Source: Arenibacter aquaticus
Lineage (GTDB): Bacteria; Bacteroidota; Bacteroidia; Flavobacteriales; Flavobacteriaceae
Length of the DNA: 64,000 nucleotides
NCBI RefSeq assembly: GCF_003957295.1
Contig: NZ_RQPJ01000015.1
Location: 1-64,000 of the forward strand
Reading direction: 5' to 3'
Position 1 is the stretch's first letter; every line of letters begins with the position of its first letter. Below, one piece after another: positions 12,556 through 20,599 of this stretch. The position numbers were made by a program, and so were the translations under genes. The notes below the pieces were generated by a model. It searched no databases. It saw only the letters and a list, made by a program, of their open reading frames with translations, and had not been told where the DNA came from.

Positions 12556-12597
12556 TAAAAAGGCTTAGGTCTAGCCACAAAAAGCGGAAAGACCTAA
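12556..12597 (-). terminator. Possible attenuator between rplL and rpoB
   Basis: On the minus strand TTAGGTCT (12597-12590) pairs with AGACCTAA (12572-12565) around a 17-nt loop and is followed after GCC by TTTTT. It resembles a leaky intrinsic terminator. In many bacteria partial termination here sets a high ratio of L7/L12 to RNA polymerase, which is the likely role. Confidence 0.55.
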
Positions 12598-12622
12598 ACC
12601 AAAATAATAATGGTTGTTGCTA

Positions 12623-13003
12623 CTATTTAAGCTCAACTTCTGCTCCTGCTTCTTCCAAAGATTTTTTGATTCCTTCAGCTTCGTCCTTAGCAATACCTTC
12701 CTTAACGGCTTTTGGTGCGCTATCAACGATGTCCTTAGCATCTTTTAATCCTAAACCAGTTAATTCCTTAACCAATTTAACTACAGCCAATTTAGAAGCA
12801 CCGGCCGCTTTCAAGATAACATCAAATTCTGATTTTTCTTCGGCAGCATCACCACCGTCAGCAGCACCGCCACCAGCAGCAACAGCAACTGCAGCAGCTG
12901 CAGGCTCTATACCGTATTCTTCTTTTAAAATATCAGCCAACTCATTTACTTCTTTAACTGTAAGGTTAACCAATTGTTCTGCGAAATCTTTTAAATCTGC
13001 CAT
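12623..13003 (-). CDS. rplL: 50S ribosomal protein L7/L12
   Basis: The stalk protein that recruits translational GTPases, 126 residues. The N-terminal dimerisation helices ([26 protein letters not shown]), an Ala/Gly-rich flexible hinge at about residues 34-54 and the globular C-terminal domain ([20 protein letters not shown]) are all present. It follows rplJ in the standard order; the multi-copy stalk needs more L7/L12 than other subunits, which fits the stem-loop downstream. Confidence 0.97.
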   Translation of the reverse strand: MADLKDFAEQLVNLTVKEVNELADILKEEYGIEPAAAAVAVAAGGGAADGGDAAEEKSEFDVILKAAGASKLAVVKLVKELTGLGLKDAKDIVDSAPKAVKEGIAKDEAEGIKKSLEEAGAEVELK

Positions 13004-13056
13004 TTTTCTATCGTTTAATAAAATTTTAAAATATAATTGTTTTTAGTGCGTACGTA

Positions 13057-13572
13057 TTATTTTTCTGATAATGTCTTAAGAATACCGGCAAGTTTACCTC
13101 CACCAGATTTAAGTCCAGAAATAACATTTTTGGCTGGAGACTGTAACAATCCAATAACCTCGCCAATCATTTCCTCCTTAGACTTAATGCTTTCTAAAGC
13201 ATTCAATTGATCATCACCAATATATATTGCCTCGGCAATGTATGCCCCTTTCAACAAAGGCTTATCGGCCTTCTTTCTAAAGGCTTTGATAAGTTTTGCA
13301 GGTGCGTTTCCGGTTTCCGAAAACATCAAAGAAGTATTCCCCTTCAATACAGTGGAAAGATCACCGAAATCTTTTTCCGAAGCTTCCATTGCCTTTGCAA
13401 GCAATGTATTCTTAACTACAGCAAGTTTTATATCTGCCTTATAACAAGCCCTTCTCAAAGCCGATGTTGTTTCGGCATTCAATCCGGAAATGTCTGCTAA
13501 ATATATAGTAGAGCTATCCCCTAACTGTGCAGTTAAATCTTGTATAACATTTAATTTTTCTTCTCTTGTCAT
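13057..13572 (-). CDS. rplJ: 50S ribosomal protein L10
   Basis: L10 anchors the L7/L12 dimers to 23S rRNA. The 171 residues include the N-terminal rRNA-binding domain (MTREEKLNVIQDLTAQLGDS) with the conserved block ALRRACYKADIKLAVVKNTL and a C-terminal helix for L7/L12 dimers. Only 22 bp separate it from rplA, so a long L10 leader of the E. coli kind cannot be present upstream. Confidence 0.97.
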   Translation of the reverse strand: MTREEKLNVIQDLTAQLGDSSTIYLADISGLNAETTSALRRACYKADIKLAVVKNTLLAKAMEASEKDFGDLSTVLKGNTSLMFSETGNAPAKLIKAFRKKADKPLLKGAYIAEAIYIGDDQLNALESIKSKEEMIGEVIGLLQSPAKNVISGLKSGGGKLAGILKTLSEK

Positions 13573-13594
13573 AATAAAAATTTTTAACTACCAG

Positions 13595-14284
13595 TTAAAC
13601 TACTTTTGGATCTAATGCTACACTAGGGCTCATAGTACTGGACATGAAAATAGTTTTCACATACACGCCTTTTGCCGCTGCTGGCTTTAATTTCACCAAG
13701 GTATCCAATAGTTCATTGGCATTATCAGCTATTTTTTCTGCAGAGAAAGAAACTTTCCCTATAGCCGCATGCACAATACCTGTCTTATCTACCTTGAAAT
13801 CTATTTTACCAGCCTTTACCTCAGAAACCGCTTTGGCCACATCCATGGTCACCGTACCGGTTTTAGGGTTTGGCATAAGACCTCGTGGTCCCAGCACCCT
13901 ACCTAAAGGTCCTAATTTACCCATAACGCTTGGCATAGTGATGATAACATCAACATCGGTCCAACCGCCTTTAATTTTATCCAAATATTCGTCCAATCCT
14001 ACAAAATCAGCTCCAGCCTCTTTGGCTTCAGCTTCTTTGTCCGGTGTTACCAAAGCCAAAACCTTAACATCCTTACCAGTACCATGGGGAAGTGTAACTA
14101 CACCACGTACCATTTGATTGGCTTTTCTAGGATCTACACCCAAACGTACCGCCAATTCAACAGATGCGTCAAATTTTGTATTGGTTATTTCTTTTACTAA
14201 AGCAGAAGCTTCCTGTACATTATAGAGTTTGTTCTTATCTATTTTACTGTGGGCTTCCTTTTGCTTCTTTGTTAATTTTGCCAT
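13595..14284 (-). CDS. rplA: 50S ribosomal protein L1
   Basis: L1 forms the mobile stalk at the ribosomal E site and in many bacteria represses its own operon. The 229 residues match the family. The signature region [19 protein letters not shown] and the two-domain layout are intact. The gene is 20 bp downstream of rplK, as in nearly all bacteria, and presumably co-translated with it. Confidence 0.97.
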   Translation of the reverse strand: MAKLTKKQKEAHSKIDKNKLYNVQEASALVKEITNTKFDASVELAVRLGVDPRKANQMVRGVVTLPHGTGKDVKVLALVTPDKEAEAKEAGADFVGLDEYLDKIKGGWTDVDVIITMPSVMGKLGPLGRVLGPRGLMPNPKTGTVTMDVAKAVSEVKAGKIDFKVDKTGIVHAAIGKVSFSAEKIADNANELLDTLVKLKPAAAKGVYVKTIFMSSTMSPSVALDPKVV

Positions 14285-14304
14285 TCTAAATTGCTTTTAA
14301 GATT

Positions 14305-14742
14305 TTAAAAAGGTCTAGTGCCTGAAACTTTTAAACCCATAGATCTAGCTGTACCCGCTACCATACTCATAGCCGATTCTACCGTAAAGGCATTTAAATC
14401 AGCCATTTTGTCTTCAGCGATCAACTTTACCTGATCCCAAGATACACTCGCTACCTTGTTTCTGTTAGGCTCGCCAGATCCTTTTTTAATCTTAGCCGCT
14501 TCCATTAACTGAACTGCCGCCGGCGGTGTCTTTACGACGAAGTCGAACGACTTGTCTTTATAAACCGTGATCGCAACCGGTAATACTTTACCAGCCTTGT
14601 CCTGTGTACGCGCATTAAATTGCTTACAGAACTCCATAATGTTGACCCCGGCAGCACCTAAAGCGGGTCCAACCGGTGGCGACGGATTCGCTGCACCTCC
14701 CCTAACTTGTAGTTTAACTACTTTACTTACTTCTTTTGCCAT
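14305..14742 (-). CDS. rplK: 50S ribosomal protein L11
   Basis: L11 lies at the GTPase-associated centre of the large subunit and takes part in stringent-response signalling. The 145 residues contain the proline-rich thiostrepton-site helix region ([20 protein letters not shown]) and the C-terminal rRNA-binding domain ([20 protein letters not shown]). It is the first ribosomal protein gene after nusG; a small stem-loop lies in the 69-bp gap upstream. Confidence 0.97.
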   Translation of the reverse strand: MAKEVSKVVKLQVRGGAANPSPPVGPALGAAGVNIMEFCKQFNARTQDKAGKVLPVAITVYKDKSFDFVVKTPPAAVQLMEAAKIKKGSGEPNRNKVASVSWDQVKLIAEDKMADLNAFTVESAMSMVAGTARSMGLKVSGTRPF

Positions 14743-14763
14743 TGTTTAAAATTAAATTTAAAG

Positions 14764-14786
14764 GGTGTTAAATTGGAAGCAACACC
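14764..14786 (-). promoter_or_regulatory. Stem-loop in the rplK leader
   Basis: GGTGTT and AACACC (14764-14769 and 14781-14786) can form a 6-bp stem with an 11-nt loop in the nusG-rplK gap. The place is where L1 represses the L11 operon in other bacteria, but I cannot show that the L1 target is present, so this is only a candidate. Confidence 0.25.
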
Positions 14787-14811
14787 ACTTTTAACCATGT
14801 AACAGTTCTTA

Positions 14812-15363
14812 TTAAATTTTTTCTACCTGCATATAGCTGAGCTCCAACGGGGTCTTTCTTCCAAAGATTTTCACCATTACCTCTAGCTTACGCTTCTCTT
14901 CGTTTATTTTTTCTACGGTTCCATTAAAACCATTAAAAGGTCCATCTATTACCTTTACGGTTTCACCAAACACAAATGGTATGGCGACACTGTCGGTTTT
15001 AACCGCCAATTCATCCACCTTACCTAACATTCTATTTACCTCAGACTTCCTCAATGGCACAGGGTCTCCCCCTTTTGTCTCTCCTAAAAATCCGATTACA
15101 TTGGTAATAGAACGAATAATATGTATCATTTCCCCACCAAGATTGGCCTTGATCATGATATAACCTGGAAAATAAACACGTTCCTTGTTTATTTTTTTAC
15201 CGTTACGTATCTGAACCACTTTTTCGGTAGGCACCAAGACCTCCTCTAAATAATCTTCAAAACCAAGTCTGGCAACTTCCGCCTCTATATAACCTTTAAT
15301 CTTGTTTTCTTGACCACTTACAGCTCTTACAACATACCATTTTTTATCCAATACTTCTGACAT
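14812..15363 (-). CDS. nusG: Transcription termination/antitermination protein NusG
   Basis: NusG binds the RNA polymerase clamp and links it to Rho or the ribosome. The 183 residues contain the NGN domain (KKWYVVRAVSGQENKIKGYI at the start) and the C-terminal KOW domain (GETVKVIDGPFNGFNGTVEKI). It lies 11 bp downstream of secE, the usual pairing. There is no extra domain of the NusG-paralogue kind, so this is the housekeeping copy. Confidence 0.96.
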   Translation of the reverse strand: MSEVLDKKWYVVRAVSGQENKIKGYIEAEVARLGFEDYLEEVLVPTEKVVQIRNGKKINKERVYFPGYIMIKANLGGEMIHIIRSITNVIGFLGETKGGDPVPLRKSEVNRMLGKVDELAVKTDSVAIPFVFGETVKVIDGPFNGFNGTVEKINEEKRKLEVMVKIFGRKTPLELSYMQVEKI

Positions 15364-15374
15364 ACAGCGCTCTA

Positions 15375-15563
15375 TTAATTGATTATGTTACTGAAATAAA
15401 GTTGTATCAACTTACTAAACAAACTATCAACGCCCCAAGTCGCCAACGCAAAAAGTATAGAAAATACGGCAACGATTACCATTAAGTTGGAAGACTCCGC
15501 CCTAGAGGGCAAAGTGACATTATTCTTAAGTTCGTCTATAGATTCCTTTATATATGTAAACAT
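15375..15563 (-). CDS. secE: Preprotein translocase subunit SecE
   Basis: A short single-span SecE of 62 residues. It has an amphipathic N-terminal helix (YIKESIDELKNNVTLPS) and one membrane segment at about residues 27-54. It stabilises SecY in the inner membrane. Position between tRNA-Trp and nusG supports the call; the sequence alone is short. Confidence 0.92.
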   Translation of the reverse strand: MFTYIKESIDELKNNVTLPSRAESSNLMVIVAVFSILFALATWGVDSLFSKLIQLYFSNIIN

Positions 15564-15656
15564 GCTGCGAAAGATTTATTTTCTTAACTATATAATAAAG
15601 GTCCCCACAAAAACTGACCAAATCATCCGAATCAGAAAAAAACCCATTATATTTTG

Positions 15657-15729
15657 CACGGGCGGAGAGGCTCGAACTCCCGACACCTGGTTTTGGAGAC
15701 CAGTGCTCTACCAACTGAGCTACACCCGT
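15657..15729 (-). tRNA. tRNA-Trp (CCA)
   Basis: A 73-nt cloverleaf read on the minus strand from ACGGGTGTAGCTCAG. The acceptor stem pairs ACGGGTG with CGCCCGT and the discriminator base is G. The anticodon loop CTCCAAA gives anticodon CCA. The 3' CCA end is not encoded. It lies between tuf and secE. Confidence 0.96.
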
Positions 15730-15781
15730 ATTTACTGCACCCATACCAATTTAACATTGAAATAGGATACAGCCTCTTATA

Positions 15782-15828
15782 TTTACATTGAAAGGTATCC
15801 CGCTTTAGCAAGACACCCTCAATGTAAA
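15782..15828 (-). other. Long stem-loop between tuf and tRNA-Trp
   Basis: TTTACATTGA (15782-15791) and TCAATGTAAA (15819-15828) form a perfect 10-bp stem; the enclosed GGTATC and GACACC can extend it with one mismatch. No T-run follows on the minus strand, so a role in RNA processing or stability between tuf mRNA and tRNA-Trp is more likely than termination. This is inference. Confidence 0.5.
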
Positions 15829-15848
15829 TTATACTATACTAAATATTA

Positions 15849-17036
15849 TTAGTCTAATACTTTGGTAACCTGACCTGCACCAACTGTTCTACCACCTTCA
15901 CGGATCGCAAAACGCAAACCTTCATTAAGTGCAATTGGAGACAACAAATCAACTGTAATTGTAAGGTTATCACCAGGCATAACCATCTCAACTCCACTAG
16001 GAAGATTAATAGTACCTGTAACATCTGTAGTTCTTACATAGAACTGAGGACGATAGTTATTGTGGAATGGAGTGTGACGTCCACCTTCTTCTTTTTTAAG
16101 GATATACACCTCAGCTTCAAATTTAGCGTGAGGAGTAACAGAACCTGGCTTACAGATTACCATCCCTCTTTTTATTTGAGATTTCTCAATACCTCTCAAA
16201 AGGATACCAACGTTATCACCAGCCTCACCTCTATCCAATATCTTACGGAACATTTCAACCCCTGTAATGGTAGAAGCCAATTTTTCTGCACCCATACCGA
16301 TAATATCAACCGCATCACCAGTATTGGCAACTCCAGTTTCTATACGACCCGTAGCAACAGTACCACGACCAGTAATAGTAAATACATCTTCAACAGGCAT
16401 CAAGAAAGGCTTATCAACATCCCTCTGTGGCAATTCGATCCAGTTATCAACAGCTTCCATCAACTCCATTACTGTATCAACCCACTTTTGCTCACCATTA
16501 AGTGCACCCAGAGCAGATCCAGAAATAACAGGTCCGTTATCCCCATCATACTCATAGAAAGAAAGCAATTCCCTTACTTCCATTTCAACCAACTCCAACA
16601 ACTCCTCATCATCAACCATATCCACTTTGTTCAAGAATACCACGATTCTTGGAATACCAACCTGACGACCCAATAGGATGTGCTCACGAGTCTGAGGCAT
16701 AGGACCATCAGTAGCAGCAACAACCAAAATAGCTCCGTCCATTTGCGCAGCACCAGTAACCATGTTCTTTACGTAATCCGCGTGACCTGGACAATCCACG
16801 TGAGCATAGTGACGGTTCGCAGTAGAATATTCTACGTGAGAAGTATTAATTGTAATACCTCTTTCCTTTTCTTCAGGAGCGTTATCGATAGAATCGAAAC
16901 TTCTCAATTCAGAAAGTCCTGCGTTTGCCAATACTGTAGTAATCGCAGCAGTCAATGTAGTTTTACCGTGATCCACGTGTCCAATAGTACCTATATTCAA
17001 ATGCGGTTTGGAACGATCAAATGTTGCCTTTGCCAT
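15849..17036 (-). CDS. tuf: Elongation factor Tu
   Basis: EF-Tu delivers aminoacyl-tRNA to the ribosome. The 395 residues carry GTPase motifs GHVDHGKT (residues 19-26), DCPGHADYV and NKVD, followed by domains II and III. The placement between a four-tRNA cluster and tRNA-Trp/secE matches tufB of E. coli, with tRNA-Trp as an insertion before secE. Confidence 0.98.
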   Translation of the reverse strand: MAKATFDRSKPHLNIGTIGHVDHGKTTLTAAITTVLANAGLSELRSFDSIDNAPEEKERGITINTSHVEYSTANRHYAHVDCPGHADYVKNMVTGAAQMDGAILVVAATDGPMPQTREHILLGRQVGIPRIVVFLNKVDMVDDEELLELVEMEVRELLSFYEYDGDNGPVISGSALGALNGEQKWVDTVMELMEAVDNWIELPQRDVDKPFLMPVEDVFTITGRGTVATGRIETGVANTGDAVDIIGMGAEKLASTITGVEMFRKILDRGEAGDNVGILLRGIEKSQIKRGMVICKPGSVTPHAKFEAEVYILKKEEGGRHTPFHNNYRPQFYVRTTDVTGTINLPSGVEMVMPGDNLTITVDLLSPIALNEGLRFAIREGGRTVGAGQVTKVLD

Positions 17037-17090
17037 GTTTGTTAAATTTAATTCTTAGTTTATATTAGTGTACAAATAATGCCTTACTTG

Positions 17091-17162
17091 AGCCAATGAT
17101 GAGATTTGAACTCATGACCTCTTCCTTACCAAGGAAACGCTCTACCCCTGAGCTACACCGGC
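17091..17162 (-). tRNA. tRNA-Thr (GGT)
   Basis: A 72-nt cloverleaf starting GCCGGTGTAGCTCAGGGG on the minus strand. The acceptor stem pairs GCCGGTG with CATTGGC (two G-U pairs). The anticodon loop TTGGTAA gives anticodon GGT. CCA is not encoded. It is the last of the four tRNAs upstream of tuf. Confidence 0.95.
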
Positions 17163-17340
17163 ATCTTTAATTTTAACCCTTGGGCCAGGCCCAATTAAAA
17201 ACTACAACCCTTAACCCAAAGTCAAAGAGCGTTGACGAAGTTACCCCCGGCCCCGCTCTGGACAGAATTCTCAAAATCCAGTCCATTTAATTCTAATTGC
17301 GCAAAGCCCCATCAAAGGAGCTTTTGCTATTAAAATTTTG

Positions 17341-17413
17341 AGCGGGAGACCGGGTTCGAACCGGCGACATTCAGCTTGGAAGGCTGACGCTCTACCAACT
17401 GAGCTACTCCCGC
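17341..17413 (-). tRNA. tRNA-Gly (TCC)
   Basis: A 73-nt cloverleaf starting GCGGGAGTAGCTCAGTTGG on the minus strand. The acceptor stem pairs GCGGGAG with CTCCCGC; the anticodon loop CTTCCAA gives anticodon TCC. CCA is not encoded. About 180 bp with no recognised element separate it from tRNA-Thr (GGT). Confidence 0.95.
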
Positions 17414-17503
17414 TTTTTAATTTTTAGGCAAACCTAAAAATTTATTTCATAATTTCAAAAAATTCTTTTTGTATTTTCATACAAAGACCATTTTAAGCCT
17501 TAG

Positions 17504-17585
<82 letters not shown>

Positions 17586-17646
17586 GAACCATTAATTTCA
17601 ATTTTTAAAGAACTTAAGAAAACATTACATCTTCTTTTCATTTTCG

Positions 17647-17720
17647 AGCCGATAGAGGGACTCGAACCCACGACCTGCTGATTACAAATCAGCTGCTCTA
17701 GCCAGCTGAGCTACATCGGC
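17647..17720 (-). tRNA. tRNA-Thr (TGT)
   Basis: A 74-nt cloverleaf starting GCCGATGTAGCTCAGC on the minus strand. The acceptor stem pairs GCCGATG with TATCGGC; the anticodon loop TTTGTAA gives anticodon TGT. It is the first gene of the tRNA-tuf operon and lies directly after the promoter at 17770-17799. Confidence 0.95.
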
Positions 17721-17738
17721 TTTTGTTACTTTTTTCTT

Positions 17739-17768
17739 CAAAAAAAAGTCCGCTATTTCTAACGGACT
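17739..17768 (-). terminator. hpf terminator
   Basis: On the minus strand AGTCCGTTA, loop GAAA, TAGCGGACT (17768-17747, one G-U pair) is followed by eight T. It is a strong intrinsic terminator for the hpf transcript. The tRNA operon promoter immediately upstream overlaps it (see finding). Confidence 0.85.
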
Positions 17769-17769
17769 G

Positions 17770-17799
17770 CAAATGTAGATATTTATTTAAATATTCAAA
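17770..17799 (-). promoter_or_regulatory. Promoter of the tRNA-tuf operon
   Basis: On the minus strand TTTG (17799-17796), 18 bp, TACATTTG (17777-17770), an excellent match to the flavobacterial consensus. Transcription should start around 17765, inside the left arm of the hpf terminator hairpin, and read into tRNA-Thr (TGT). Confidence 0.75.
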
Positions 17800-17817
17800 A
17801 CATTTTTTTGATTTTTT

Positions 17818-18120
17818 TTACGCATAAAGCCTAATTTTTTCTTTTCGTTTTACCAATTTCCTTTCCAACGAGCTGCAAGCCATATCAATAGCCTCTTCAA
17901 AGGTCTTACATTGTTTTTTTACAACAAATCTATCTTTTGGCACCTGTACCTTGATTTCAACAATCTTATTTTCTTTGGAACTGGTATTTTCAACCTTCAA
18001 ATAGACGTCAGAACTTATTACCTTGTCATAAAACAATTCCATTTTATTCAACCTGGATTGAACAAAATCAATAAGTTTTCCGTCAGCATTGAAATTTACC
18101 GATTGTGTGTTTACTTTCAT
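17818..18120 (-). CDS. hpf: Ribosome hibernation-promoting factor, short form
   Basis: A protein of 100 residues of the HPF/RaiA family, which binds the 30S decoding region in starved cells. It starts MKVNTQSVNFNADGKLIDFV and ends with the conserved basic segment of the family (SLERKLVKRKEKIRLYA). There is no C-terminal dimerisation domain, so it is a short form like E. coli HPF/YfiA. It is read after xerC, 46 bp downstream, which is also a common flavobacterial pair. Confidence 0.9.
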   Translation of the reverse strand: MKVNTQSVNFNADGKLIDFVQSRLNKMELFYDKVISSDVYLKVENTSSKENKIVEIKVQVPKDRFVVKKQCKTFEEAIDMACSSLERKLVKRKEKIRLYA

Positions 18121-18166
18121 AGAATGAAGTTTTAAAAATTAAACAATAGAAAAGCATCCCATAGCA

Positions 18167-19057
18167 CTACTTCTTATTTCTCGGATGAGCCAAGAGATGT
18201 GCCCTCTTTAATTCCGCAATACTGTTATGGGTATAAACTTGTGTTGATGCCAAACTGGAATGTCCCAGCAACTCCTTTACAGAGTCAAGGTCAGCCCCCA
18301 TATTCAACAAATGTGTCGCAAAGGTATGTCTTAAAATATGCGGACTCTTTTTTACCTTGGCCGACACCAAACTAAAATACTTATTTATAATTCTATAAAC
18401 AAGCATTTCGTACATTTTATTGCCTTTGGAAGAAAGAAAAATATAAGGCTCCCCTGCCACCCCATTCAATGCGTTGCGTTCAACGAAATAACCCTCCAAG
18501 AGCTGTTTGATCCCCTCCAATAGCGGTATCACCCTCTCTTTATTCCGTTTACCCAACACCTTGATGGTCATAGATCCATAATCCAGATCACCAAGCTTCA
18601 AGTTTATCAATTCGGCCCTTCTCATACCGGTGACGTACAACAACTCAATAATCAACCTATCCCGCACCCCTTCAAAACCATCAGGGTACGGTATCTGTGA
18701 AAGCACCTCCCCCATTTCCACTTCAGAAAACGGAACCTCTATTTTCTTTGAGACTTTAAGAGCCCTATGCTTGGCAAGTGGACTAACTTCCAACACACCC
18801 AACCTTAAAAGAAATTTATAATACGCTTTTAGCGATGCCACCTTCCGATTTACAGACCTATTGGACAGACCAGAATCCACCAAGGAAACAATCCAGCTTC
18901 TAATCACAGTATAGGACACCCCGTCCAAATCACCCTCCTTAAACTCTTTATCACAAAACACCTTAAATTCCATTAAATCCTTTTCGTAGGCCCGGACAGT
19001 ATGCGGAGAATAGTTTTTCTCCAAGGAGAGATAGGAAACAAAAGATTCTATAGCCAT
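18167..19057 (-). CDS. xerC: Tyrosine recombinase, XerC/XerD family
   Basis: A site-specific recombinase of 296 residues, the size of XerC/D, which resolve chromosome dimers at dif. The N-terminal SAM-like core-binding domain (residues about 1-85) is followed by the catalytic domain with the Arg in TGMRRAEL, Lys in LGKRNKERVIPL, and the HILRHTFATHLL, LLGHSS and VYTHN blocks that supply His, Arg, His and the nucleophilic Tyr. The core-genome neighbours and lack of mobile-element signs argue for a housekeeping Xer protein. Whether it is the XerC or XerD functional partner cannot be told. Confidence 0.88.
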   Translation of the reverse strand: MAIESFVSYLSLEKNYSPHTVRAYEKDLMEFKVFCDKEFKEGDLDGVSYTVIRSWIVSLVDSGLSNRSVNRKVASLKAYYKFLLRLGVLEVSPLAKHRALKVSKKIEVPFSEVEMGEVLSQIPYPDGFEGVRDRLIIELLYVTGMRRAELINLKLGDLDYGSMTIKVLGKRNKERVIPLLEGIKQLLEGYFVERNALNGVAGEPYIFLSSKGNKMYEMLVYRIINKYFSLVSAKVKKSPHILRHTFATHLLNMGADLDSVKELLGHSSLASTQVYTHNSIAELKRAHLLAHPRNKK

Positions 19058-19102
19058 AAACCAAAGTTACAAAAGTTAAGCTCCACACTTGATTTAAGAG
19101 CA

Positions 19103-19135
19103 TAAAAAAAGTCCCACTTTAAAAGCGGGACTTTT
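19103..19135 (-). terminator. rpsU terminator
   Basis: On the minus strand AAAAGTCCCGCTTTT and AAAAGTGGGACTTTT-like arms (19135-19107, 15 bp with one mismatch) are followed by a seven-T run. It closes the rpsU transcript upstream of xerC. Confidence 0.85.
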
Positions 19136-19160
19136 GTATTCCATATAACTACAATCAGGC

Positions 19161-19355
19161 CTAGATTTCTTCTTTATCTCTTAAACCTTGAATGTACTGA
19201 GCCTTTTGAATTTTAGCTCTGTGCTCAACAGATGGTTTTGTAAACTGCTGACGTTTTCTCAACTGTCGCATTGTACCTGTCTTGTCGAACTTTCGCTTGA
19301 AACGCTTTAAAGCTCTATCGATGTTTTCTCCTTCTTTTATTGGTATTATTAACAT
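19161..19355 (-). CDS. rpsU: 30S ribosomal protein S21
   Basis: bS21 of 64 residues, starting MLIIPIKEGENIDRALKRFK, the usual Bacteroidota start. An in-frame TTG two codons upstream (19361) is less likely because the ATG at 19355 has a perfect Shine-Dalgarno 8 nt before it. In flavobacteria bS21 helps hide the 3' end of 16S rRNA (the anti-Shine-Dalgarno) on the 30S platform, so the gene's own Shine-Dalgarno suggests feedback control. It has its own promoter and terminator, and is thus monocistronic. Confidence 0.95.
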   Translation of the reverse strand: MLIIPIKEGENIDRALKRFKRKFDKTGTMRQLRKRQQFTKPSVEHRAKIQKAQYIQGLRDKEEI

Positions 19356-19363
19356 GGGCAATA

Positions 19364-19370
19364 ACCTCCT
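19364..19370 (-). promoter_or_regulatory. Perfect Shine-Dalgarno of rpsU
   Basis: AGGAGGT on the minus strand (19370-19364), in the context GAGAGGAGGTTATT, 8 nt before the ATG. Such a site is exceptional in this window, whose other genes have A-rich leaders without Shine-Dalgarno. It fixes the rpsU start and is probably the target of bS21 autoregulation. Confidence 0.85.
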
Positions 19371-19390
19371 CTCTTTTGTGATTAAGGGTG

Positions 19391-19423
19391 CAAATATAAA
19401 TTTTTAAAATTAAATACGAACAA
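19391..19423 (-). promoter_or_regulatory. rpsU promoter
   Basis: TATATTTG on the minus strand (19398-19391) with TTG at 19423-19421, spacer 22 bp. The predicted start near 19386 gives a leader of about 30 nt holding the Shine-Dalgarno. Confidence 0.6.
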
Positions 19424-20563
19424 TTATTTTAAAATATTTCTGGAGATAACCACTTTTTGAATTTCGGTAGTCCCCTCTCCAATGGTACACAACTTGGAAT
19501 CCCTGTAAAATTTCTCTACCGGAAAGTCTTTGGTATATCCATATCCACCGTGGATCTGCACCGCTTCATTGGCCACTTTTACAGAAACTTCCGAAGCATA
19601 CATTTTTGCCATGGCCCCCATTTGGGTGACGCTACGTCCTTCATTTTTAAGAAAAGCAGCTTTGTGCAACAGCAATTCAGAAGCCTCTATTTCTGTAACC
19701 ATATCGGCAAGTTTAAAGGATATCCCCTGAAACTGACTTATTGGTTTACCAAACTGCACCCTTTCCTTTGAATATTTCAAGGCTGCCTCATAGGCTCCTT
19801 TTGCAATTCCCAAGGACAGGGCTCCAATAGAGATCCTTCCGCCATCCAAAACTTTCATAGACTGCACAAATCCCTCGCCTACTTCACCCAGCCTATTGGC
19901 ATCTGGAATCCTGCAATTATCAAACACCATCTCCGCTGTTTCACTGGCCCTCATACCTAATTTGTTCTCCTTTTTACCGCTACCAAAACCAGCTGTACCC
20001 CGCTCTACTACAAAAGCCGTCATTCCCCGACTATCGCCTTTCTCTCCTGTACGGGCTATAACCACCGCAATATCACCACTTTTTCCATGGGTAATAAAAT
20101 TCTTTGCACCGTTCAAAACCCAGTACCCCTCTTCTTTAACCGCAGTAGTACTCATTCCTGCTGCGTCAGAACCGGTGTTGTGCTCCGTTAAACCCCAGGC
20201 ACCTATCCATTGGGCAGTAGCCAGTTTAGGGATCCATTTTTTCTTCTGCTCCTCATTTCCAAAGGCAAGGATATGATTGGTACACAATGAGTTATGCGCC
20301 GCAACCGACAACCCAATAGAAGGGTCTACCTTTGAAATCTCCTCTATTATGGCAATATATTCATGGTAACCCAAACCGGAACCTCCTAGCTCCTCTGGAA
20401 CCAAAACCCCCATAAAACCCATTTCCCCGGCTTTTTTGAAGACCTCAACAGGAAAGGTTTGAGATTCATCCCACTCCATTACAAAGGGCCTAATATACTG
20501 TTCGGCAAACTCTTTGGCAGAGGCGGCCACCATTTTTTGAGTTTCGGAATAATCAAAACTCAT
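19424..20563 (-). CDS. Acyl-CoA dehydrogenase family protein
   Basis: A flavoenzyme of about 380 residues that oxidises acyl-CoA thioesters to enoyl-CoA in fatty-acid or branched-chain amino acid degradation. It has the acyl-CoA dehydrogenase order: N-terminal helices, the FAD-contact strand [11 protein letters not shown], the middle beta domain, and the C-terminal helices ending [17 protein letters not shown] and TEIQK. The catalytic base is probably the Glu in [10 protein letters not shown] start at 20563 ([11 protein letters not shown]); an upstream ATG (20587) and TTG (20596) are in frame. It lies about 36 bp after the HhH gene on the same strand. The exact substrate cannot be decided. 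Confidence 0.9.
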   Translation of the reverse strand: MSFDYSETQKMVAASAKEFAEQYIRPFVMEWDESQTFPVEVFKKAGEMGFMGVLVPEELGGSGLGYHEYIAIIEEISKVDPSIGLSVAAHNSLCTNHILAFGNEEQKKKWIPKLATAQWIGAWGLTEHNTGSDAAGMSTTAVKEEGYWVLNGAKNFITHGKSGDIAVVIARTGEKGDSRGMTAFVVERGTAGFGSGKKENKLGMRASETAEMVFDNCRIPDANRLGEVGEGFVQSMKVLDGGRISIGALSLGIAKGAYEAALKYSKERVQFGKPISQFQGISFKLADMVTEIEASELLLHKAAFLKNEGRSVTQMGAMAKMYASEVSVKVANEAVQIHGGYGYTKDFPVEKFYRDSKLCTIGEGTTEIQKVVISRNILK

Positions 20564-20599
20564 TGTAGTAGGGGTATCAATAACCATTCTTAGCAATTT

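Noticed and set aside
17163-17340. Possible extra tRNA or small RNA between tRNA-Gly and tRNA-Thr
   Set aside because: No cloverleaf, promoter or terminator could be built from this 178-bp stretch.
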